The notes under the pieces: model-generated
The model's database searches: none
The model's input: only the letters and a program-made list of their open reading frames with translations
What the model was told of the DNA's origin: nothing
Translations under genes and position numbers: made by a program
Part shown: positions 10,184 to 22,140 of the stretch, one piece after another
Position numbering within the stretch: position 1 is the first letter of the stretch
How the letters are laid out: each line of letters opens with the position of its first letter
Assembly: GCA_007570785.1 (NCBI GenBank)
Contig: ML664159.1
Coordinates: 5,675,987 to 5,739,986, forward strand
Direction of reading: 5' to 3'
Source of the DNA: Antilocapra americana
Lineage: Eukaryota; Chordata; Mammalia; Artiodactyla; Antilocapridae
Length of the DNA: 64,000 nt

Positions 10184-10738
10184 GGGTTTCCCTGTGGCTC
10201 TGGTGAAGAATCTGCCTGCCAATGCAGGAGACACGGGTTCCATCCCTGGTCCGGGAAGATCCCACATGTTCCAGAGCAACTGAGCCCAAGCACCATAACT
10301 GTTGAGCCTTGTGCGCTGGAGCCTGGGAGCCCCAATTACTGAGCCCATGTGCTGCAGCTGCTGAAGTCCGTGTACCCCAGAGCCTGTGCTTTGCAACAAG
10401 AGAAGCCACTGCAAGTGGTAGAGAACCTACCTGCCAATGCAAGAGCTGTAAGAGGTGAGAGTTCAATCCCTGGGTCAGGAAGATCCTCTGAAGGAGGGCA
10501 TGGTAGCCTATTCCAGTATTCATGCTTGGAAAATCCCATGCACAGAGGAGCCTGGTGGGCTGTGTCCAGGGGTTTGCAAAGAGTGGGACACTACTGAAGC
10601 GACTTAGCATGCACACACTGCAATGAGAAGCCTGCACACTGAGGCTGGAGGGTAGCCCCTGCTCTCTACAACTGGAGAAAAGCCTGTGCAGCAGCAGAGA
10701 CCCAGCACAGCCATAAATAAATAAACCATTTTTTAAAA
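10184..10738 (+). repeat. CHR-type SINE interrupted by Bov-tA
   Basis: The 5' part (10184-10414) carries the tRNA-like head, GGGAAGATCCCACATG and the GCAACAAGAGAAGCCACTGC block. The 3' part (10616-10738) continues with TGAGAAGCCTGCACACTGAG and ends in AGCACAGCCATAAATAAATA. A Bov-tA separates the halves. The flanks GTTGTGTGC (10175-10183) and GCTGTGTGC (10743-10750 region) look like an imperfect TSD. Confidence 0.88.
10415..10615 (+). repeat. Bov-tA SINE nested in a CHR SINE
   Basis: The CHR sequence CACTGCAA is duplicated at 10407-10414 and 10616-10623, marking the insertion. The body has TTCCAGTATTCATGCTTGG and CACAGAGGAGCCTGGTGGGC. Some 5' head bases are missing. Confidence 0.9.
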
Positions 10739-10879
10739 GGGCTGTGTGCAAATATATTTAAGTGAAGTTAATACATAGTACTGAAAGAAAGGGTATAAAA
10801 TGAAAAAGAAGGGCACCTCTTTTTCACCTGGGAGGAGACCCAAATAAACGGTTCCCACCTCATGACTTTTGCCTGTGCG

Positions 10880-11180
10880 GTTAGCTCTGTGTGGAATCCA
10901 GTGACTGGTTCCTCGTCATCATCCCAGACTGGACTCATTTCACTTCCTCAGAGAGGCTGTCCCGGAGCCCTCTCCTAAGTGCAGAGTAAGGCACTCCACC
11001 CTCTACCGAGGCACTCCTTGTGTATTTTCTTAGTACTTGTCACTACCTGACAGGTCTTATTCAGTTCTTCATTTTTGGTCTTTTTAGAATCGAATTGGAG
11101 TGCAGTGGGCTAGCCTACATTGTTTTATTGCTGTAACCTAGTATCTGTGATAGTTCTTGAATATTGAATGAATGAATAAA
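10880..11180 (+). repeat. L2 LINE 3' end
   Basis: Follows L2 3' order: TTCACTTCCTCAGAGAGGCT, TAGTACTTGTCACTACCTGA and the terminal TTGAATGAATGAATAAAG. About 60 bp near 11080-11140 diverge from the consensus. Confidence 0.75.
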
Positions 11181-11217
11181 GTGTTTATAAGACTCACATG
11201 CCGCAGACCTAAAAAGC

Positions 11218-11300
11218 AGCCCCCTTATGGTACAGTTGAGAAAATTGAGGCCCAGAGAGGTTAAGTGATTCGCAGAAGACCCCAGTAAGAAAATTATGAA
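11218..11300 (-). repeat. MIR fragment
   Basis: Antisense MIR core: AATTGAGGCCCAGAGAGGTT followed by AAGTGATTCGCAGAAGAC. Confidence 0.65.
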
Positions 11301-12280
11301 AGGGATTTTGTTCTTTCTTCTGATGCATCGTTTTTGCCTTTCGATGCTTAAAATTAATTGAAATAAAAGGAAAGAGCTTCCACCTTCCTGAAATAACTTA
11401 AAGGGTTTCCTAATGATGGGTCCTCTCGTGTTTCCTCTGTGTTAAGGACAAGTAAACTAGGATATCATCAGAACCCCATGACTTTATGAGTCTCTTCTCA
11501 CAGACAGGCTTTGGTTTGGTTTGGTTTGAATGGAATAATATTGAGTTCTGTCCATCACAGCAGTGACAGCCTCCTCGCCCTTGTTCATGCCCCTTTCCTC
11601 CTCTCACCTAAAGTGATAGGCTCAAAACGAAGGACTGAGATCACAAAGATGTGTTGACGATCAGCTGTCTCTAATCTAGGGAAGATTTAGAGGCAAATTT
11701 AAAAACACAATGTTTGGGTGGGATGAAAAACCTAGGGCTGACATTAACTTTGTGACAGTGTCAAGTAGCTAATCTCTTTTGCTGCCAGTGGAGGGGGAAG
11801 AGCGTGGATGCTCCTGGGAACTGTCTTTGATGTCAGAGCAGGAGGAGCCTGGGGAGTCCTGAAGGAGCCTCTGGTGACCTGACTCCAGCTGTTTTCTCCG
11901 GGCAGCCCTGGCACAAACCTCCATGGCCTCAGATGGCCCAGCCCCTCCTCAATGCCCAGCCCCTCACCTTGATGTCAGAGCCTTGAGGGCAGCGAGGTCA
12001 CTATTCCACTGCCTTATCCCCAGTAGTTCCCTTGGGCCCCAGAGATGCCTGGCACTATGGAGGGGGTGGGTAGGGGGTGAGGTTCCATCCAACAACCAGA
12101 ACTACTCCCCAGAGTCCCCCCTTTAGTTGGCCAGACCCTGCCGCATCCCATGTCCCTGTGTTTCTCACGGTCCTGCCCTGTATCCGAAGGTGTGTAAAGG
12201 CTCCTGGTAAACTCAAGGGCCGCACACAACCCAGAACTAGAGTACCAAGTTATGTGAGTCCTGCCCCCATATGTTCACTG
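11301..12280. other. Intron DNA without recognised genes
   Basis: Mixed-composition unique sequence containing short repeats of TTTGG (near 11510-11527). No splice-flanked coding segment was recognised. Confidence 0.5.
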
Positions 12281-12495
12281 TGTTGTGCTGTGCTGAGTTG
12301 CTCAGTCATGTTCAATTCTTTGTGACCCTATGGATTGTAGCCTGCCAGGCTCTGTCCATGGAATTCTCTAGGCAAGAATACTGGAAAGGGTTGCCACACC
12401 CTCCTCCAGAGGACCTTCCCAACCCAGGGATTGAACCCAGGTTTCCCACATCGCAGGCAGATTCTTTACCATCTGAGTCACCGGGAAAACCCGTT
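12281..12495 (-). repeat. Bov-tA SINE
   Basis: The plus strand shows the antisense body: GTTGCTCAGTCATGTTCAAT, AGGCAAGAATACTGGAAAGG and GATTCTTTACCATCTGAGTC, ending in the reverse-complemented head. Near full length. Confidence 0.93.
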
Positions 12496-12855
12496 GTCTT
12501 CCTGCCTACTCCGTGGGAACTGGTATGGACACCTCTTAGGGAAACCTGAACTTCTCTTCCTGTTTCCCTCTTCTGAACACAGTCCCAGGTGGTTGGCTGT
12601 CCCTTTCTCCTACTTCCCCAGGACCTTAGTTTGTCACAGTATCATTCTTCTGTCTCCCCATCACCCCAAGTGGAGTTGAGGTGCCCACTGCCTCAACCTA
12701 CTCCTCTTCTTAAATGGAGTATAACTTCACCCCTTTTTCTCAATGGTCTTTCTGTGAAATTTTCTCAGGCTTTGTGATACCTCATGTTGAGCCTGTTCTA
12801 CCTCTGGAAAGTCACTCCTTTTTTCTCCCTTTGACTTCTCCCTCCTTTTGATATT
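12496..12855. other. Intron DNA without recognised genes
   Basis: Pyrimidine-rich sequence (runs of CTCC/TTCTC). The short frames here are artefacts of this bias. Confidence 0.5.
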
Positions 12856-13490
12856 TTATTTAAAAAAAACTCCATTGAGGCAGAATTGACGTACAATTAA
12901 CTGTACATTTAAAGTATGCAGTCTGATGAGTTGTGACTTATGTGTACACCTGTGAAGCCATGGCTAAAGTCTTTCACCCCCCAAAGTATACACATGCTGC
13001 TTTGTAATCCCCCCACTCTGTCCCTTGGCAGCCACTGATTTCATTTCTATCACTATGAGTTAACTGGCATTTTCTAAAACTAATATAAAAGGGATTATAT
13101 AATATGCACTCATTTTTTTGGTCTGACATCTTTCAGTCAACATATAATTACTTTGTGCTTCGTCTGTGTTGTTGTGTATGTTAATAGCGCATTCCTTTTG
13201 ATTGCTGAATATAGTTCCATTTTATGGATATGCTCTATTGCCCAGTTAATCGGCCTTTGGGTTGTTTCTATTTATTTGTTTTTGTCTATTACAAATAAAA
13301 GTGTTATGAATATTCACATACAAGCCTTTCCGTGGACATGTTCTTTCACTTCTCTTGGGAAAATGCCTGAGAGTGGAATGACTGGATCGTATGAGAGGTG
13401 TGTGTTTAACTGTTTTTTAGAAGTTGCCCAATTTGATGTTGGCTTCCTCTCCCACCAGTTGCTGTATTCTTCTTATGTTCTTGGGGACTG
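12856..13490 (-). repeat. L1 LINE 3' region (old subfamily)
   Basis: Antisense L1 3' UTR and late ORF2-side sequence: CCATTGAGGCAGAATTGACG, GATTGCTGAATATAGTTCCA, GGGTTGTTTCTATTTATTTG and GAGAGTGGAATGACTGGATC. The 158-codon plus-strand frame at 13153-13629 is an antisense reading of this L1 and not a gene. Confidence 0.85.
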
Positions 13491-13639
13491 GGGGGACATC
13501 TCTCTTCAGGTGACTGGGGTAACTGCTCCCCTCTGTCTTAAGAGAAAACCCCAGCAAAATACCAGGATCACATTTTGCAGCCGTTACACCCATTGTTCAG
13601 AAAAAGAAAAGGACTCGTTTTTAAATTAGAATTCTAGTT

Positions 13640-14130
13640 GTAGACCTGAAACATTTTAATCGCCGTTTTATTATTTTCTTTACTGTCTATGACAGGTGCC
13701 TTGCTCTCTTTTAATGAGAAGATAAGAATAATTTTAATTGACATGTTAATTGAAAGTAGATTCTCCTGGTGAAGTTATTTCCTAAGTACTTGAAAACAGT
13801 TTGTCTTTTTATTTGTTTGTACTATTAACTAGTAGCGAACTTTAAATTACCTACATTTCTACCTAGAATGGCACTAATTACAGGTTGTTTTCAGTGTATT
13901 ATTCTGTAAGAATTACAACCCAGTTACTCCTCCATCAACGACACTGCTAAAGTAGCTTTGAATGGCTAAGTAGTTTGTTTCCTTAGTTACTTGGGCTATG
14001 TTTAAATTACGTGAATTCCTGTTTTTATAGACTAAATTAAGAGGTCTTTATTATTCCTGCAAAATATAGTAAAGTTTGTGTTTAATAAGTTACGTGATCC
14101 CTCAGCCTGGGACACCACAGTGAAAACATT
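13640..14130. promoter_or_regulatory. Repeat-free AT-rich block with homeodomain-type motifs
   Basis: No recognised repeat over nearly 500 bp. It contains TAATTTTAATTG and TTAATTG near 13731-13755, ACTAATTACAG near 13872-13882, and ATTACGTGAAT and GTTACGTGATC near 14006 and 14089. Such density and lack of repeats are typical of conserved intronic enhancers in neural genes. Conservation itself could not be checked. Confidence 0.35.
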
Positions 14131-16354
14131 CTGAGTAGTTTGCAGTTACCATTTATCCTTCTTAGAGAGCATGACATGACAGTGTTACAATCACTTTTTT
14201 TTTAACCATAACTGGAAATGACTGGGGCTAACTGTATTCTGTGTATCAACCTTACTTTGAAATGTTTAGTGTCATCACTGTCTGCTTTTCTAATGTATGT
14301 TGATTCCTGTTTAAGAGCTGTAAGGCCGCTCTATCCATTCACATGTAACTCCAGAAAGAAATATGGGTGGCTTTTCAAAAAACACTAGGTTGCAGGTAAA
14401 CTGTAGGTTCTCAGGCTCGGTGTCTTTCAGCTACCATCAGACAGCTCACCCTACTGCAGAAGAATCTTTGGAAAATATTGTAGTTGGATTAAAGGAAATC
14501 TATGCCTACCTGTTGGTTTGCACATCGTGATCCTTTAGAACATTTTGAGGAACACTGTCATGGTGCAGATCCAAAAAACAGATGCAGATATGCTCATCAC
14601 ACATTCACTGAGCTGTTTGAGCATCTCACCACTAACGTTGCATCACCTTCCTCCTTCCATTTCTAGCTCAGCCTGCACTTTCAGCTCCAGATCCTTCGCC
14701 TGGCATTCCTTGTAACTTCACTCCCAGGAAGGCCCAGCACGAGCCCTTTCCTGTGTATCAGGACCAGACGTTACTGGCCACCAAACAGCCAAGCACTGTC
14801 TTCACCAAGACCTGCTCTGACTCAGGGCCCCACCTCTTTGGGAAGCCATACCTGATCATCTCAGCTATGAGCAACTTGTCCTCTGAACTTCTTATTCCAC
14901 TTGTGTTCGACTTCCTCGTTCTTAGGCTTTCAAAGGCTCATCCCTGACCAAACTCAGCCCAGATCTGTCAGTTCTGGTTTCAGGCATTCTCTTTTTGTGG
15001 GTATGTCTCTTGTCTGCCCCACTATTTTAAATCCCTCCTCCCCTTCAAACACATACATATACAGACTTGAACATTTTCTGAGGACTAGCCATTTGATTGA
15101 TTCTTGTTATCTGTATTAATGCATTTTGTACCACCTGTTTAGTTTTTAAATTTGCTCAAAGCTGCTATACCATGAGCTAATTCATAGGACTATGAATTAG
15201 TCCTAGTCCTAATAATAGTAATTCCAGGTCCTTCCTTAAGAGCTTCTCTAAACTCTATGATATTACATTTGCATTTCAAAAGAAATTTGTTTTTACTCCT
15301 GGACCTTGGCACCAAAGACATGAATGGTTTTGTTTTCTTACTTCTGAAATTCAATCCTAAGATTTGTTTTGTTTTTAAACAAGGGCCTTTGCAAATGTTT
15401 TTCTTTAGCTGCTTTATGTTCCTTGAGCCCTTAGGACTGAGGATGCTTTACACACTTAATGCTCTTTTACTGTCGGTCACTGGGAGATTATTTTGCACAC
15501 AGCTTTTGGAGAAATTCGAGTGTCAATTATGAAACTGAGCATTTTTAATAGAAAAGTAGTAAGATTTTAAAGATAGAAAGGATCTGAGAGGTCACCTCAT
15601 CAAACCCTCACCACTTTCAGAGGAGGAAACAGGCTTATGACGATTAAACACCTTCACCCACCTTCCTCAACCTGACCCTGGCCTGACCCAGTCTCAGATC
15701 ACCTGACTCACAGTTTCCACTTTTAATGAACTCTGCCCCCTTCGGCTACCTTTTTTTTTTTTTTTAAAGTCTTTTCACAACTTATTTGAAGAATAGATCC
15801 AGCCTCATCACTTATGGGCTTCACGATTAGAAGTAGATTCTAATTTTTATCACCTGATAGAAAAGTTTCATTTTATTGTTTGTTTCTCTTTTTCTTTTTA
15901 AAACCCATATTGTAATACAATTATAAACTTGGTCTCTTCCAGTCAGAGTTTAGCTCATCACTGTGTGTTTCTACCAACACAACAGTGCTCTCCCTAAGCT
16001 GACAGTTTTTTTTTTTTCTGTCCTTTTTCATCTGTAAATACCTTTCTCTGACTGTCCACCCTCCTTTCCAGCACCAGGGGACACACAGTCCTCTCCTCTC
16101 ATGGGTTCAGGGCTGAGTGGCATTTGAGAACCCTGCAAGGACCCACCTGAGCTCCAGGAGACAGAGGAGGAAGCTGCGAGGGTGCGGGCTCACCGTTGTG
16201 TACATCACTTCTGTTTACAGTCTGTCAGTTGACTCTCAGGCTGTCAGGTGGTGCCTGGGTTCGAAAAGACAAAGGAGAGAAGACCTCTCTGTGACTCACT
16301 CAACAAGGTGATTGACTTTGCTTTGAAACTGATTTTATTTTATCTGGACAGAGT
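14131..16354. other. Intron DNA; possible old L2 at 14640-15130
   Basis: The 14640-15130 part resembles L2 sense order weakly (TTTGGGAAGCCATACCTGAT followed by CATCTCAG). The 15560-15660 part resembles an old MIR-like SINE (GGTCACCTCATCAAACCCTC followed by GAGGAGGAAACAGG). Poly-T runs lie at about 15751 and 16005. No gene was recognised. Confidence 0.45.
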
Positions 16355-16568
16355 TTTGGGCTTGCCTGGTGGGTCAGATGGTAAAGAATCCACCTGCGGT
16401 GTGGGAGACCTGGGTTTGATCCCTGAATTGGGAAGATCCCTAAAGGAGGCAACCCACCCCAGTATTCTTGCCTGAAGAATCCTCAGGGATAGAGGAGCAT
16501 GGCAGGTTTCAGTCCATGGGATCGCAAAGAATCGGGTGCGACTAAATGACTAAGCACAGCACAGCACA
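16355..16568 (+). repeat. Bov-tA SINE
   Basis: Near full length, from GGGCTTGCCTGGTGGGTCAG to the ACTAAGCACAGCACAGCACA tail typical of Bov-tA. Confidence 0.93.
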
Positions 16569-18700
16569 GAATTTCAGGTGATTGTTTATTATGAGCCTCC
16601 AAAAGAGCAAAATGACAAAAACCAAGAAAAAGACTAGAAAGAAAGGCATTTGTGGAATTCAGGAGCAGCCCATTGAATAGTCTCCATTAGGACTCTGGCT
16701 TCATTAGAATATGGATGAGAACTAGGAATAGAAAAATGGATGTCAGGGAAGGGAGATGTGTTTGGATTTTTCTGTTGCCTGTATGATGTTTCTTACTCTT
16801 CCAGTTAAATCTGTAGAACTGAGTCATCACTCTTTCTTCTTGTCAGGTCCAGAAGGGTTGTGATAATTCGCCTTCACTTGCCAAGCTTCATCAAGTCCCT
16901 AAGGGTGCTCACTATTCCAGATGTTCTTGGTTTGTCTGTTTTGGTTTGGATTGGTCTGATTGCTGTTTCACTTTTATGAATGATTCTGTTGTTTTCCTTA
17001 TATATTTCTTTGTTAATTATGTCTAGCACGTGCTGTCACTAATCTTTATCACTTGTTTTGCTCTGTTTTCATTCATAAATATTTTAACCTAAATTTGTTC
17101 TCTCCACCTGACCTGCTTTTTAATATTTGTATTATCTTAAGTTATTCTCATTTTTTCCTACTTCCATGATATTTTCTCAGTAAAGTATATCTGATTCAAA
17201 AGGTGATGGTTTAGATTAGGAAACACCCAGGTGATAGGAATGAACTTGACCAGTCTTGTTCAGCCCCTTGTTCAGGTTGGTGGTTATTTAAATACTTATA
17301 AAAATATTTTTTAGTTATGTTTAACTGGCATGAGGTTATTCTTAAATCAAAGCTTACTGGAAGTGAAAAAATTACCCGTTTTCTTCAGTCTAGCTTTATA
17401 TATCAGATTTCCTAATAATTACCTCTTGTATATGTCCATTTTACTGATACTCTTGTATCTCCATCTGAATATTTTATATTTATAATTGAATGGCCTTTCT
17501 GGTATATCCATCATCAACAATATCATCTTCATCTTTCTCTCTTTTTCTATTTTTCAATGTCTTTTCTTAACATTTATGGCTCATGAAAGTGATTGTGAAT
17601 CTTCCTTGGGGTATTACCACAGTATACAAAAAAAAAAGCTTCCATTTTTATGGATTACAGGGAGCAAGGCATTAGTCAGCAGCTGATTTCTGCAAATTCA
17701 TCACTTCAAGAGTTTTATTACCCATGTCCTAATAGACATGATTGATTCTTCAGAACTCTTCCTTGTAGAAATAATGTCTTAGTTATTCATAGACTTTTTG
17801 ACTTCTTTTCATTTTCTTTTTTACAAAATGTTACAAAAAGCTTCTATCAAAAAGTGTGGGGGACTTGGGCTTTTCCAGGTGATGCTCCATTTGCCCAGGT
17901 GGATGGGGTTAGTTTTCAAGGTCTTTGAGAAAGAGCAGAGGACAGAGAACCATCTCTGCAGCCTCACAGCCAAGCTTCTAGGAGGTGGAGTTTCTGTCCC
18001 TACCTCCTGGACACCCACCAGCCAGGCCGGTAGATCACTGTCCCCATGGTGGCACATACCCATCACTTCCTCCTCCAGGACACCCCTCCCCACTGTGATC
18101 TGAAGCCTGCCTCTGTTTCCCCTTTTACACCTGTGCAGGTGACCTGTCTGAGAACCAATGCAAAGTCGGTAAGAAAGTGGCTCCTCTCTGCTGGGTACCT
18201 CTGGTGGCCAGAGTCCCTGCCAGGCTCCTTCATGGACCACTTGGTGATGAAGAGCTGAGGACAGGCACTCTCCCCAGCCAGCTAGCTGTGGTCAGGGCTC
18301 ACCTACTCACTAGTAGGCTGTAGACATGCCCCGAACAAAATAACAGGTAAGTTGTGGCAGCTGCTTGATTCTGTGACTTGATTCTGTTTCCTTCTTCGTT
18401 TGCCATACATGGCAAGAACTTTGCTGTCTAAAAATGTTTAAAGGGAATGAGGTAATTTCCTCATAATTCCTGAGATCTCTAGCCGTGTTGTAAATTTAGA
18501 TTTGAGGTTAAAGCATTAAAAAAATAAAAACAGAAAAGCTGCTGTGTTAGGAAAGCCTGGGGCATTTTAAATGTCAAGTGTGGCAGCATAAGCGCGTGTA
18601 CCCCCTTTCTCCATCCATAGAAAGAGTCATGTTCAACTTCTTTCTAAAATAAGAAGGGTCTGGACCTCTGGGAACCTAGCACAGTGTCTTCTTAGAAAAG
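16569..18700. other. Intron DNA without recognised genes
   Basis: Mostly AT-rich unique sequence. GC content rises at about 17860-18300, where overlapping frames of 101 (+) and 139 (-) codons occur; neither has a recognisable domain, and neither is bounded by convincing splice signals in a SCHIP1 frame. Confidence 0.5.
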
Positions 18701-19150
18701 AACGTTAAGGCCTCATCTCCACTCCTATAAAAATAACATGTTTTCAAATAGTTTCAAAACCAATATAGCCTTCTGTTTTTCTCCTCATGGTTCCGGTGGC
18801 TAAAAATTATGCCACTTATGAAAATTGCAATTTTTTTTCTTTCTGCAATCTTACGTAATTTGGGTCCATTTTGACCTGGTCTGACATTTTATTATGAGTA
18901 ACAACATCTTAAGTGCTCTGTTCTTTTTATTTCCACTCTAAAATTGGTTTTGTGAGGAGTAGGAGAAGGCCACTGGGATTTTATTTTTAAATACTTAAAT
19001 TACGTAAATTATGTAACCATTCATCTCCTGTTAGAATTGTCATCTGGTCAACAGTGGCCCCAACTGTCTGACCCGAATAACCCTTAAGTAAGAGCTCATT
19101 CTAGAAGAATAATTTTAGGCAGCAGTAACTTTTAAGTTTTTCTGAATACT
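18701..19150. promoter_or_regulatory. Repeat-free block with PAR-bZIP/NFIL3-type sites
   Basis: TTACGTAA occurs at 18851-18858 and 19000-19007, with TTATGTAA directly after at 19009-19016. These fit the RTTAYGTAAY motif of PAR-bZIP, NFIL3 and C/EBP-like factors. The two 3' sites start 9 bp apart, close to one helical turn. No transposon was recognised across this block. Confidence 0.35.
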
Positions 19151-19552
19151 GGCTCTCCTATGGTATGGTGATTTCAATATTAGAAGTATTTTTCTTGTGT
19201 TTCATATAGAAACTCAACAAAGCAAATGTATAGTGGCTGTGCTTGTACTGACATTTAAGACCGCTGCAGAAATTCCAGTACTCTGGAAGCAAATTAAAAC
19301 TCTCCAGTAAACAATCACACTGAGAATGTGAATATTAGAGCTGGAAGGGACTCCATAGCAAAGGTGGCAAATTCTAATGGTTCCAGAGGCCACGCTGGGA
19401 ACTAATGAGAGCAGTGGAGGACGGGTCCCAGGGACAGAGGACAGCTGTTCTTTCATGCTCCCGACTCATTGCTGTGCCAGGAGAGTCTCAGAGTTCTGAT
19501 ATGTCAGGAGAAACCCAGGACCCAGATTTTTAGGAAAAATATCTTGGATGCT

Positions 19553-19772
19553 GGGGTTTCCCAGGTGGCTCAGTGGTAAAGAATTCACCTGCTAATGCAG
19601 GAGACTCAGAAGATACAGCTTTGATCCCAGGGTCAGGAAGATCCCCTGGAGAAGGAAATGTCAGCCTACTCCAGTATTCTTGCCTGGAAAATCCCACGGA
19701 CAGAGGAGCCTGGCGGGCTACAGTTGCAAAGAGTCAGAGGGACACGACTGAGCAACTGAGCATGGATGCATT
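19553..19772 (+). repeat. Bov-tA SINE
   Basis: Full-length type: GGGTTTCCCAGGTGGCTCAG head, CTACTCCAGTATTCTTGCCT body and GACACGACTGAGCAACTGAG end. Confidence 0.93.
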
Positions 19773-19879
19773 TTGAATACTAAATGCACTGAAAATAACT
19801 TTAAATAAAGACAAGTTTTGTGGAGTTAAGAAGCAGATCTGCAGTTCAAAAGGTGCCCTGGGGCTACCAGTTTCCCATC

Positions 19880-19960
19880 CTACTCTTAACCCAACCCCTT
19901 CATTTTACAGGTAAGAAAACTGAGACCCAAAGACGTTAGATGACTTACCTGATGTGGATG
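19880..19960 (-). repeat. MIR fragment
   Basis: The antisense core ATTTTACAGGTAAGAAAACT followed by GAGACCCAAAGACGTTAGAT matches the MIR consensus. Confidence 0.65.
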
Positions 19961-20679
19961 AGATGAGGGTAACTTGCTGAAAGGTTTGATAAGAGTCTGG
20001 AAATGAGAGATCTCAGGGAGGAAAACTCCTGAAGGAGTGTTGGCCTGATTTACTGACACCAGAGTAACATCTCCCCCCACTTTCAGTGCTTAAAATAATT
20101 TAAAGCAGTAACATCCAGAGAAAAAAAACATAAAAGATACCGTACACACCTTCCTCTATTTCACTTTATTTTTATATACGTTCCATTACTTAGAATTTTC
20201 TTTTCTCTTTCATCTTCAAAGCAGTTCAGAAATTGATTTGTTATTTGGATTTGGGGTATTTCATTATTTGTGAAGGATGAAAAGGGAAGGGCTCTTTACG
20301 AACAGATTGTCTTAAGCATAAACATGTGTGTGCACACAGACCCAGACACACCGCAGGATATGTGGCCTCAGTTTTTTATCTTCTGGAAACTCATCTGAGA
20401 CCATTTAATTCCAAGGGTGATATAGGGGTGAGTTCTAATAAAATTTCTTGTTATATAGAGTCTAATGAAACTTTAATACTGTTGAATTGTTTCTTTATTT
20501 ACTTGTAGCTGTTACTACATAGTATTTAGGAGGACCTATTGAAAGCATAGAGATTTTTTTTTTTTTTTAACTCTTTAGAACTATTGGCTTTATGCCCAAA
20601 GTCAACAGATTTCAAACAAATGAGACAAGTTTGGGGCGGTTATTTCACTTTCTTTTGAAAAAATAGAAAATGTTCACTT

Positions 20680-21030
20680 AGCTTTTTTAAAACAAACTTA
20701 TTGCCTGGGAATAAATTTAGATTTACAGAGATGTTAAAAAATACAAAGATAGTACCAGTTTCTGACTATCCTTTACCAGCTTCCCCTGACGTTAAGGTTG
20801 TATATAATATATATTATATACAATATGCATATATATATATATAAAATTATTAAGAGAAATACATTTGTTTTTTAATATTTATTCAAATATAATAAATAGT
20901 TTGTGTATATGTGTGTGTTACAACTGTGGTACATTTGTTGAAACTAAGAAATGAACATTGGCACAGTATTGTTATCTAAACTGCAGACTTTAATTGGATT
21001 TATATTAGTTTTAAAAATTAAGAGGTATAT
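20680..21030 (-). repeat. L1 LINE 3' UTR (old subfamily) with AT-rich insert
   Basis: Antisense L1M-type tail: TTTAGATTTACAGAGATGTT, CAACTGTGGTACATTTGTTG and ACTTTAATTGGATTTATATT. A (TA)n stretch at about 20799-20845 has expanded within it. Confidence 0.65.
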
Positions 21031-22006
21031 ATTAAAACCACCCAACAAAGCTAATAAATAACATATAGGCTGTGGCTTGAGTAGTGAGGGGAGAGCCAAG
21101 TGCTTCATACTGTCCCTCGACTCCCACAGAGTTATCCCAAGCAAACTTGAAACTCAAACAAGTTCTGCTAGTGTGTTTGCTTTGTCAAAGCTTCTCTTCC
21201 AACGAGGCTGCCTTCTCTCAGTGGAGGAGAGGCTCCTCCAGGCAGGAGGCAGGGGCTGTCCCGAGCCATCGCCTGGTTTCATGGGCTGTGGCCAGCCACA
21301 GGTTGTCACTGTCCTTTGGAATGTTATTTGGCTTGCCAACTTCTGAATCTTTTGTTTACTTGTTTTTTTAATGAGGGAGCAGCGTTTTGGCTTGAGAGTC
21401 TCCTTCTTTCAAGTAAAGGGTCTGGTGGAATGGCAAAGGCTCTGTGAGCCCGTGGTGTGAAAGTTCCAGCAGAAGGGAGTGGGTTAACGGTGACTAGAAA
21501 GAGGTGTAAGTGACCGGGGGGACACCGGCCACTCAAGATGTGAAATGAGGGAGGTCATGAGGAACATGCTGGAGATTTCACAGACTAAAAATGGTGTGGA
21601 AAGAGGTTTGAGACTTGTGAAAATGAAAAAGGAAAGAAAATTGGCCTATGAGAATGGTCGATATTGGCGGACTGATCGGATACTCTGAACTTTCAAAACT
21701 GAACTGGTAGTGGGCGCCAGACATAGTTTTCTCAGCCATGGAAGGATGTCCCTGTGACTCAGTGACTTCTCATAAGCAGGGCTTCCTGGTTGCTCATTCC
21801 CTGCCTTTGGGTGGCCTGGTTTGGCTGATAGGCTCAGTGATTTCCTCTTAAGTTTTCTTCAGATTTCCCAGAATTCTTTGCTAATTACATGTTCACTGTA
21901 TTGTGGATTATGCTACTACTAAGTAAACATTCTTTTGGTAGAATCCATATAATCAAGTTGAAAATTGTGTGTTCTCCAGACCAAAATGGTTGGGTTTTTT
22001 TTTTTC
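21031..22006. other. Intron DNA without recognised genes
   Basis: GC content is higher at 21070-21540, with short overlapping frames on both strands and no recognisable product. Confidence 0.5.
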
Positions 22007-22140
22007 ATTTTTTTAATTGGAGTATGGTTGATTTACAATGTTGTGACAGTCTCTGCTGCAGAGCGAAGTGTCTCAGTTATACACATATAGACATTCTTTT
22101 TTATATTCTTTTCCATTATGGTTTATCACAAGATATTTCA
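22007..22140 (-). repeat. Ruminant L1 3' UTR fragment
   Basis: Antisense tail: TTTAATTGGAGTATGGTTGA, CTGCTGCAGAGCGAAGTGTC, then TCCATTATGGTTTATCACAA. It continues for a short way past the ACAAGATATTT motif. Confidence 0.8.

Noticed and set aside
10143..10751. 202-codon minus-strand open frame
   Set aside because: It lies wholly in a CHR SINE plus nested Bov-tA, read antisense. Repeat sequence, not a gene.
13153..13629. 158-codon plus-strand frame
   Set aside because: An antisense reading of an L1 3' region.
17821..18240. 139-codon minus-strand frame
   Set aside because: No known domain, overlaps a plus-strand frame of similar size, and has no supporting splice or promoter signals.
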